Assembly: GCF_000002985.6 (NCBI RefSeq)
Contig: NC_003279.8
Span: forward strand, 11,284,001-11,348,000
Direction: 5' to 3'
DNA from: Caenorhabditis elegans
Lineage: Eukaryota; Nematoda; Chromadorea; Rhabditida; Rhabditidae
DNA length: 64,000 nucleotides
Position 1 is the stretch's first letter. Each line of letters starts with the position of its first letter. The translations under genes and the position numbers were made by a program. Positions 21,759 to 30,800 of this stretch are shown here, piece after piece. Under the pieces are notes generated by a model. It did no database searches. It was not told the DNA's origin and saw only the letters and a program-made list of their open reading frames with translations.

Positions 21759-23043
21759 GCTGAGCAGTCGCCCAAAAAAATCGATTGCCGATCGCCGATC
21801 GGCGATCGGCGATCCAATATTAGCCGAATAGAAAATCATCATCTGAGTCACTGTTTCCTTCAGCATCTTCGTATCCATCCTCTCCTTTCTTTTTTGCATC
21901 ATGTTCTTTCTTTTCCGTATTCACTCGTTTTCTATATCTTTTGTTCATCAGAGGAATGTTTTTACTCAAAAAACAGAGCATATTGAATCTCTCAGGGCTC
22001 AACGACTTCCTATATTTTGACAGAATTTGCCCAGCTCCGGAGAAAAACCGCTCAACTTCAGCACTTCCTGGTGGGCAAATGAAGAATTGGGCAGCGAATT
22101 TTGCCAAACGTGGACAAGCTGATTTATTCAACGGATCTGTCCAAAACTCATAGGGAGGCGTGACTTCATCGTCGCACGCGAGATAGCGTTCCAATTCCTT
22201 AAAAAAAACTATTTAATAGAATTCCACAATTTTCACTCACGATTTGAACTGTTCAAGCGTCTTCTGAAACCGATATACTTTTCTTAGCTTCTTCCAGCTT
22301 TTCCTGAAAATAATTCTAAAAATCTATTCAATTGGATACCAAGTACCTGCATAAATGTTTTGAAATCAAATTCCGGTTTTTTTGCGACCGGCTCGCACGA
22401 ATTGTCGCTTATAGTGGATCTTTTAAGAGTTTTTTGATTCGGTTTATCCGGATTCGAGCCCCAATTCTTTTCAACAGCACTGATTAAACCAATTTTGTCT
22501 TGATTCGTAGAGCAGGTAGTCTGAAAATTGTAAATTTGAATGAAATATTAAAATCGCAGTTTATTGAAGAATTCCCAAACGATTGAGCAACTCATCTGAA
22601 TATTATGTAATTAAAAATTAAACTCTTCTGAAAATTAAAAAAAAACGAGACGAAACGCCAGAAAATTGCGCAGAAATATGCACAGAAATCTGATGGGTGT
22701 CAACGAGCGATGGGGCGCACTGGCATCATCTCAGATTTTTTTTCGGTCAAAACACCTTTCCGTTTTTTTGTTTGGTAAGGAACGAAAAAATTAACATTTA
22801 CTCAAAAAAAAAATTAAAAACAACAAAACAATCGTTAAAAAAAACATGAGATTTTAAAAATCGAGATGAATTTATTGAAAAATTCCATCGGCGATCGGCG
22901 ATCGCCGATGAATTTTTTTTCTTCGGCGATCGCCGATCGCCGAGTTCTCTTTTTCCCATCGGCGATCGGAGATCGCCGATCGCCGAAAATTCACTAAAAT
23001 TGCCGATCGCCGATCGCCGATCGCCGATTGCCGCTCACCCCTG
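21759..23043 (-). mobile_element. hAT-family DNA transposon, partial
   Basis: Subterminal repeats of GATCGCCGATCGGCG are present at both ends (21780-21812 and 22888-23035). The right terminus is GCTCACCCCTG at 23033-23043. This matches the left terminus CAGGGCTGAGC (complete at 21359). ATGTGCAC follows at 23044-23051 and precedes 21359, giving the 8-bp duplication expected for hAT. At 21759 the element restarts without its first four bases. It encodes a C-terminal transposase segment (next entry). Confidence 0.88.
21820..22530 (-). pseudogene. hAT transposase, C-terminal dimerisation domain
   Basis: The clear reading frame is 22194 down to 21820: ERYLACDDEVTPPYEFW, ACPRLAKFAAQFFICPPGSA, EVERFFSGAGQIL, RFNMLCFLSKNIPL. 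This is the hATC dimerisation domain: FW, LA-A-F-CPP-SA, ER-FS-AG, L-L--N. It is followed by a basic/acidic tail to the stop. Probable upstream exons continue on the minus strand to about 22530 (SISDNSCEPVAKKPEFDFKTF region) with acceptor-like TTTTCAG. The DDE catalytic region and zinc finger are absent from the 1.3-kb element, so it cannot be autonomous. Confidence 0.8.
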
Positions 23044-23130
23044 ATGTGCACCAGGGATGGTTTCACCCGTGGCCCGCTCGCCCGTTTTTTTTTTTGGATT
23101 TTACGGGTGAAAAACATCCTTGATGTGCAC
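23044..23130. mobile_element. 71-bp hAT-like MITE flanked by the same 8-bp duplication
   Basis: ATGTGCAC (23044-23051), then CAGGGATGGTTTCACCC at 23052, a short pyrimidine-rich middle, GGGTGAAAAACATCCTTG ending at 23122, and ATGTGCAC again (23123-23130). The termini are 17-18 bp inverted repeats. Confidence 0.85.
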
Positions 23131-23200
23131 ACATGCTGTCAAACTGAATATTGGAGAAAAAAGTACGACTATTTTGTTCCCCATGAAATAAATTTCAGAT
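23131..23200 (+). pseudogene. Probable 3' end of the disrupted calpain exon
   Basis: If the two transposons and their duplications are mentally removed, the frame reaching ATGGTAATGTGCAC at 21358 continues here as HAVKLNIGEKSTTILFPMK and then a stop at about 23189. TTTCAG follows at 23193-23198. This continuity supports these bases being the original continuation of copy 1, separated by the insertions. A LINE in the opposite orientation starts right after. Confidence 0.5.
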
Positions 23201-23842
23201 TGACATGTTCATTAATGTTCATCGTGGTGCGGAGGATGGCTCGATAAGGTACCTCGATTTTGTTCCAGCTGCTGTCACTAACGAGTTGGGCCCAGGCGGG
23301 GGAAGCATACGTGGCGACGGGTTTGACGATGGCATTGAAGGTTTTCAATAGGAGCTCCTTTGAGCATCCCCAGTCGGTTCCTGAGAGCGCTTTCATCAAG
23401 TTGTTGAGTTTGGACAGCTTCTTCCTAAGTGCATCTCTGTGAGCACGCATGCAGAGCATGGTGTCAAGGTGGACTCCTAGTAGTTTGGTCTCATTCGTTG
23501 TCGGGGATGCTGACTTGTCCCCAGTGTAGATCCGGGTTAACTTTGAATTCTTTCGTGTCGGCCGTGAAAACAGTGCACGTGGATTTGGTTGCAGAGATCG
23601 TCAGCTTGCGCTCCTCGTAGTAGTCCTTTAAGATTTCCAGATGAGCTTGGGCTGTTGTTGCGGCATTGTGCAGAGACTTGTCATGTACAATCATCGACGT
23701 GTCGTCAGCATACTGGATGATCTCAACATCGTTTCCCGTGGGGGTGTTCCGCGTGTAGAATGAAAACAAGGATGGGCTGGATACTGCACCTTGTGGCACT
23801 CCTCCTCGTAGAGTCCTCCAACGGGACCAGTGGCCATCATAG
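23200..23842 (-). pseudogene. LINE reverse transcriptase 3' fragment
   Basis: On the minus strand from about 23842: PQGAVSSPSLFSFYT, IQYADDTSMIV, LEILKDYYEERKLTISATKS, and after the arm boundary TCTVFTADTKEF, LLGVHLDTMLCMRAH, YASPAWAQLV. This is the RT palm, the thumb and the connected C-terminal region of a non-LTR element. It shows one frame change near 23490. No endonuclease or tail is visible. The clade is not assigned. Confidence 0.85.
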
Positions 23843-23925
23843 ATCGGTTATTGTTTTTATAAATAACACGTTAAAATAGCTCTTAAAATTGGTTTTTTTT
23901 TTCAATATAAAAATATAGACGAACG

Positions 23926-23980
23926 CCGATCGCCGATCGGCGATCGGCAATCGATTTTTTTGGGCGACTGCTCAGCCCTG
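23926..23980 (-). mobile_element. Inverted copy of the hAT 5' end
   Basis: Mirror of 21359-21412. It ends CTGCTCAGCCCTG at 23980, followed by GTGCACAT, the reverse of the target duplication. Confidence 0.85.
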
Positions 23981-25046
23981 GTGCACATTACCATTAGATG
24001 TGGGCGCAATTCGTCGTTTGGCATTTGATTTTTGGTGAATTGCCGGGTTCCCGAATCAGTCAAAAGTTTAAAAGGCCTTGTGAGTTTATTTATTCGGAAA
24101 TTAAACATTTTGCCTACCCCTTATTTCACGTCTTGTTTTACAAAACTCACTTCGGTGTCTCTGTTCCTTGTAACCCAAATCTTTGCAAGTACTCGATCAG
24201 TCACCTCAACGACTAACTCACATCTTCTATCAACAGTCATTCGCAAAGCCCTTAAAAAATACGAATTAATTATGTTTTCAGTGCAAACTCCACGCATACT
24301 CAGTTTCTCGACTTTGTTTCAAATCATTAGTCTGTCTGAAGCGAATTTCTTTCCAATCCTTCCGATATTCACATACAGTAAGACTACTAAAATGCTCGCA
24401 GTATTGATCAATATCCATCCAAAAACTCATATCATCCAAATGACTGATATATGGGCGTCTCGGTAGTTTGGAAGAAAATTCTGAATAAAAATTCTACAAA
24501 CTCAAATGCAAACTTCAACTTACTATTATAAAAATAATGTAGGGAATTCCATTCCTTATGTAACTCTTTCCATTTGTCGCACGCATGAGTGTTGCCAATT
24601 TGAACGAGTCTGTGGTTTTCAAACACAACTGAATTTAGAATCGCGTACGCATGATTTTGCTTTATGCCAGTCGAGTTAAATATGTATTCGGCACTCTCTT
24701 CATCTAGAGATAGTTTGGATGTACACAGTAAAAATCCAGCCAAGCTGAAAACCCCTTCGGAATTGTGCTTCGAAATAATTTTAGTAAACTCACTGGGCTT
24801 CAACAATCATGTCCCAAACGGCATCACAATTTTTGAAACTTCGTAGCTCATAATTTTTTGAAAAGGCTCCTGTATAAAATTCACGAAAAATTCACGAATT
24901 ATGTCTGCATAACTTGTTATAACTGCAAAACTGTGTAAATGGCCACGCTCATAATCATGTGTATTCAGCTCGACCAATCGCTCCATCGCACTAGAAAAGG
25001 CGGGAAAGAAGATTTGAATTCGCTAGGAGAATTTTCACAGCTGCGC

Positions 25047-25260
25047 AGCCACGGCCCGGCAAAGCGTACACCAGTGTAAACGCGCTCTACCGACCACAAA
25101 GCATAACCTGGTTGAGACGCGAGTTATTATAGATTTCTTTTGGTCATTTTGTTTTTCAAATTAAAAAAAAATGAAGGTGCCGTTTTTGAGAAACACGCAT
25201 AAAGACATCCGGGAGTACGGTAGACAAATTGTGCACGAGTACGGCTTGCCGGGCCGTGAA
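25047..25260. repeat. CGGCCCGGCAAGCCG palindromic element, copy 2
   Basis: Mirror of 20079-20292 within arm B'. Confidence 0.7.
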
Positions 25261-26048
25261 ACTTCGATATAATTGTTATTTTTGTGAGAAAATGTTCTAC
25301 AGAATGCTAAAATGACGAATTATGCCAAGGTTGAACTTTAAAAATTTCGAAATATAGCGAAAGTAAAAAAACTACCAAAGTTTTCAATGATTGGAAATTG
25401 CTGATTGTCGCGCACCCTTGGCCTGAACAGAAGTCTTACTTTTGTAACATACCTGTGAGTTTTCTAAACGCGACGTCTATAGGTTTAGCAGAAAGTGACT
25501 TGTAACTTCCAAAGAGTTTAGCAAATCCTTTTTCAATGAAAGCAGCCCATGTCTGTTTGCCAATCATCCACGCGTATTCTTCAATTGATTGCTTGTTCAT
25601 TGGCAAATGAAAATCAGTTTTAATAATTTTCCACTCTCCATCGGCCAACAATCTGAAACCACTTGAATGACATTTTCAAATCCAAAAAAAAAGTAAACCT
25701 AATCTGCACAATTCCGTGAGATAATGTATACCATCTCTTTGGTATTATCTGCTCAAGCAGCTCTTTTCTATTTATAATAGTCGCCAGGCAACTGAACAGC
25801 CAGCAGTCTCCTTCATTTCCTTGGTACGCGGGAAATGGATGTGGATCTCGCCAGATGTGTCACGTGTCTTCAGAAGATCTTCGGTTGTAGTGGTTGGCAA
25901 AATGTTGTGGTGGTTTCCAAGAAAGCTTAGGTGTTCCGTTCTTCTGAACTGGCTGCTCAAATCCTAATGAAGTGTCGTCTAGAGGGAAAGTTGGGTCGAT
26001 GAATACTTTGTTGTCTTTTCTGTAGAAATTGAGTTAGTCAAGGTATAC

Positions 26049-26257
26049 ATGAGTCGGTAGTGGTGGCCGCTAGCAGTCTGGAGGTCACGAGTTCAAGTCC
26101 GGCCTCACCCACTAGGTTCACCCAGCCTCTATTGGGAAGTGGAGCAATCCACGACTGGATTATCGGCCACAGTCCCCGGCTAGGACGTGGCTTAAATTAC
26201 AGCCCAGAGGGATCACCACCAGGCAGTGTACCTGAATCCCAGATCCGCAGTGCATAG
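26049..26257 (+). mobile_element. tRNA-derived SINE-like repeat, copy 2
   Basis: Mirror of 19082-19290. Here the box A-like and box B-like sequences (GAGTTCAAGTCCGGCC at about 26090) read on the plus strand. Confidence 0.5.
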
Positions 26258-26317
26258 CACTTGAAGAACGGATCGTCCTTTAATCCTTTAAAATGCATGC
26301 GCATCAAAAAATCAAAA

Positions 26318-26905
26318 CAGAGGTACGCGGCAATCGGAAATTTCCGGCAATCGGCAATTTCGGCAATTTCGGCGATTCCGGCAATTGCCGAAATTGCCGG
26401 AATTGCCGATCGCCGTACATTTCCGGCAATTTTCAAACCTAAATATATAAATCATTTACTATATATAAAGCGCTTATTCTGTGTGTCCATAGTTTATAGT
26501 CTATGTAGTTTTTGTAGTCGGTGAAGCTTTGGCTTCTGGAGGAATAGTGAGTCGGGGTACTGTAGTTTTTACAATAGTATTACGGTAGGAATACTGTATG
26601 GAATACCCACGGCTGGTATATATATATCGGAAATTGAAAAAAATTTCACCTTGATTTTTAATTTTCGGTTAGTAATTTTCTAAAAGAAAACGGTCAATCC
26701 TTATAGGTTTAAACCATTTTGAGTTTAAAAAAAGAACATTGTTCAGTAAAATGCATGTTTGAGCTCCTAAAACTACAAAAAAAATCAAATATATATTTCC
26801 GGCAATTTCGCTAGTTCCGGCAATTGCCGGTTTTGTGAGCTTTCGGCAATCGGCAATTTCGGCAATTGCCATTTTGTCAAGCATGGCAAGCGGATTTCCA
26901 GCCCT
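26318..26905. mobile_element. GGCAATTGCCGG-rich MITE, copy 2
   Basis: Mirror of 18434-19021 within arm B'. Confidence 0.6.
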
Positions 26906-27204
26906 ATACAAAAATTGTTACAACAAAAACTCACTTTAGTAATTTAGCATGCTTCTCGCATTCTTTATCACTAATTGCAAAAACGTCATCTTTAGAGGAA
27001 AGTCGAATGAAAGGCATCGAAGAAAAAGAAATGATTTGAAATGCGCTTGTCATGTGGAAATCAAATTCGATAAAATTTCACGGTGACATTTAATATTTTT
27101 TTTTTTTAATTTTTAACGAATTGAATGATTTTTTAATTCAATAGCTCATCTTGCCCTAGAACGGGGTTTACGTGGCAATTCTTCCATCTTTATCGTAAAA
27201 ATTT

Positions 27205-27395
27205 GCCGCTGTGCGGCTAGCAGGTTTCAGGCAGGCATGATTTTTTTGCAGGCAGGCAACTGAAGTTTCAGGCAGGCATTTCAGGCAGGAAGCTGATTTT
27301 TCAGGCAGGCATTTTCAGGCAGGAATAAGGCATGCTTCTGATGTTTCAGGTAGGCAACTGAATTTTTAGGCAGGCATCAGGCAGGCACATTTTTT
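27205..27395. repeat. TTTCAGGCAGGC tandem repeat
   Basis: About ten TTTCAGGCAGGCA units with variable spacing lie downstream of the hexokinase stop. 27400-27820 holds only low-complexity AT sequence and the probable hexokinase 3' UTR. Confidence 0.88.
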
Positions 27396-27820
27396 TAATT
27401 CAGAAGATTTAATTTTTTTTTCTCCTCAAATTTTCTCACTTTTCGGGTGAGGCTGTCAGGCTACAATCTACAGCCTTTTTCCTAGCCTCAACCAAAAGTC
27501 TCCACTGAACGCAATTTTCTTGAGAAATTAAAATATTTTATCTGTAATAAAAATGCAGATTTCAGGCATAAATACTGTGGACTAGTGTGTGTGTGGGTGG
27601 GAACGACATTTGACAAGAAAATCTCAACGTATATGGCAATTTGTGGGGGCGTAATTGGGCTTACAAAGTGGGAGGGTTAGTAATAGTCTTTCAGGCTTTC
27701 AGGCTAATAACAAAAAAATTCTTAAAACATAAAAATAAAAAAAAACTCTGTGGGGAAAAGTGAATCGAGTGGGCACGGGAAGGCTACAAACTACAAAACT
27801 ACAGTAATCCTACGGGGGGC

Positions 27821-30800
27821 TTAATCATGACGTTGGAATGACTCTTCGGCGCCTCGCTCGATCTGATATCTCATCATTTCCGAGATCTTTTGTGCTCGCT
27901 CTTCGGCTTCTTCCTTCTCTTTCTCAATTTCCAGCAGGCGCCGCTCCTCGGCTTCTGCGTCGCGGAGCCGTTGGGCTTCTGGAAAAAGCGGGAAATTTCA
28001 GATTCTGAAAGCTTTCAAGAGCATATATGCTTACCCAGATCCTTCAGCCGCTTCTCCTCTTCTCGCTTGACTCTCGAAACGATTGCGGCGATGAGTGCGG
28101 CTCCACGGCCTGAGCCATCACCGGTTTGGACGATTTTGAACTGCAAAAAAAAAAGATTGGTTACTGTATATACCGTTAGTTAGAACTAGCTGAAAACTCT
28201 GCAGGGTTACTGTAGCTACAGTAATCTATGCCACATTTGAAGCTCCTCGGTCAATATACAGTAACCCACACCTATAGCAGGTTATAGCTCCTAAAAGCTA
28301 CAATAACGTACAGTAATCTTCGGGGTATCCGGAGCTTTGTCAATCTACAGTAACCAATGTTAGACTACAGTATCCCCGCTGTTGCCCAATTTTGGCGGGA
28401 ATTTAAATTTTCTGATACCAAAGTTTTTGGAGGAAGTTCAAATTTTTTGAGAAAATATTTTTTGACAGGAAATTTTAATTTTCTGAACTTTCAACCCAAC
28501 TACAGTAATCTACAGTATCAACAAGTTCACTTCGGCTGCATCATTTTATAGTTACAGTAACCTGGCCTATACTGGCCTACAGTACTCCTGCCCTACAGTA
28601 ACCTACAGTAACCCAGGCATATAGTAGGATAAAGTACTTATAAGCTATAGTAATCTACAGTACCCCTATTCTAGAGTGACCTACAGTAACCTACAGAGAA
28701 TCGAAGGATTCCAATCGAGCTATAGTAACCCACCGTAACCCGTAGCCGCTAGCTACAGAACCCATATGCTACAGTAACCTACAGTATCCTCGACATTCCG
28801 CTAAAGCTACAGTACCCCTGCTCTAGAATGACCTACAGTACCCTTGTCCTAGAGTGACCTACAGTACCCCTGTCCTAGAATGACCTACAGTATGCCTGTG
28901 ACCTACAGTACCCCTGCCCTAGAATGACCTACAGTACCCTTGTCCTAGAGTGACCTACAGTACCCCTGTCCTAGAATGACCTACAGTATGCCTGTGACCT
29001 ACAGTACCCCTGCCCTAGAATGACCTACAGTACCCTTGTCCTAGAGTGACCTACAGTACCCCTGTCCTAGAATGACCTACAGTATGCCTGTGACCTACAG
29101 TACCCCTGCCCTAGAGTGACCTACAGTACCCTTGTCCTAGAGTGACCTACAGTATTCCTGCCCTACACTGCCTGCCCTAGTAGCCAGAGGATCGAAGCTT
29201 TTCAGTCTAGCTACAGTAACCAACCGTAACCCGTGGTTTGCCGCTAGCTACAGTACCCATATACTACAGTAACCCCACCTTTTTCAATCTAACTAGAGTA
29301 AAGTTTGGCGGGAAAATCAAATTTTCGGAAACTTCCATCTCAACTACAGTAACCCTATAGAAACCCCACATCAAGCCCAGGATCCAGAAGTTCTCGAATC
29401 TTCTCGCACACCCAATGATTGAAGAATGGATGGTATTTATACGTGGATCCATCGATTGCAACGAGCATATTCGGCCGGCGGACACGATTCAGGACACACG
29501 CGATTGCTGGAAAAAAAATTGGGGGCTTAAAATCTGGAATTTTAGCTGAAAAATGCAATTTTCAAGCTAAAAATCCCTTAAAAAACCGAAAATCTCAAAA
29601 TTTTTTCAGCGGAAAAATGCAATTTTTAAGCTAAAAATCACGAAAAAAACCGCAATTTTTAGGCTAAAAATCACTAAAAAACTGCAATTTTTAGGATAAA
29701 AATCACTAAAAAACTGCAATTTTTAGGCTAAAAATCACTTAAAAAACTGCAATTTTTAGTCTAAAAATCACTAAACAACTGCAATTTTTAGGCTAAAAAT
29801 CACTAAACAACTGCAATTTTTAGGCTAAAAATCACTAAAAAACTGCAATTTTTAGGATAAAAATCACTAAAAAACTGCAATCTTTAGGCTAAAAATCACT
29901 AAAAAACTGCAATTTTTAGGATAAAAATCACTAAACAACCGCAATTTTTAGGATAAAAATCACTAAACAACCGCAATTTTTAGGATAAAAATCACTAAAC
30001 AACCGCAATTTTTAGGCTAAAAATCACTAAAAAACTGCAATTTTTAGGCTAAAAATCACTTAAAAAACTGCAATTTTTAGTCTAAAAATCACTAAACAAC
30101 TGCAATTTTTAGGCTAAAAATCACTAAACAACTGCAATTTTTAGGCTAAAAATCACTAAAAAACTGCAATTTTTAGGATAAAAATCACTAAAAAACTGCA
30201 ATTTTTAGGATAAAAATCACTAAACAACCGCAATTTTTAGGATAAAAATCACTAAAAAACTGCAATTTTTAGGATAAAAATCACTAAAAAACTGCAATTT
30301 TTAGTCTAAAAATCACTAAAAAACTGCAATTTTTAGTCTAAAAATCACTAAACAACTGCAATTTTTAGGCTAAAAATCACTAAAAAACTGCAATTTTTAG
30401 GATAAAAATCACTAAAAAACTGCAATTTTTAGGCTAAAAATCACTTAAAAAACTGCAATTTTTAGGCTAAAAATCACGAAAAAATTGTAATTTTTAAGCA
30501 AAAAATCACAAAAAAACCGCAATTTTTAAGCTAAAAATCACGAAAAAACTGCAATTTTTAGGCTAAAAATCACTTAAAAAACCGCAATTTTTAAGCTGAA
30601 AATCACAAAAAAAACTGCAATTTTTAGGATAAAAATCAGTAAAAAACTGCAATTTTTAGGCTAAAAATCACTTAAAAAACTGCAATTTTTAGGCTAAAAA
30701 TCACGAAAAAATTGTAATTTTTAAGCAAAAAATCACGAAAAAACTGCAATTTTTAGGATAAAAATCACTAAACAACCGCAATTTTTAGGCTAAAAATCAC

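Larger units (their letters stand above)
24151..27053 (-). pseudogene. Calpain-like cysteine protease, copy 2 (mirror of copy 1)
   Basis: Mirror image of 18286-21188 (each coordinate is 45339 minus the copy-1 value). It has the same seven exons, the same Cys (GDCWLF) and His (NHAYAIL) blocks and the same in-frame TGA, at about 25858-25860. The sharing of a disabling stop by both arms shows that the stop predates the duplication or was spread by gene conversion. Like copy 1, it ends abruptly at the hAT terminus (23980). Confidence 0.82.
18241..27098. repeat. Outer palindrome B/B' (two arms of 3.5 kb, 1.82-kb spacer)
   Basis: Bases 18241-21758 are the reverse complement of 23581-27098. Paired ORF coordinates sum to exactly 45339 at every position tested (18428, 18903, 19379, 19688, 20533, 21123, 21540), so there is no indel along the arms, and the translations are identical. 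Each arm carries a whole calpain-like pseudogene, two small DNA-element repeats, a SINE-like repeat, the 5' end of a hAT element and part of a LINE reverse transcriptase. Beyond 18241/27098, similarity continues in diverged form for about 100 bp (to about 18140/27200). Confidence 0.95.
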
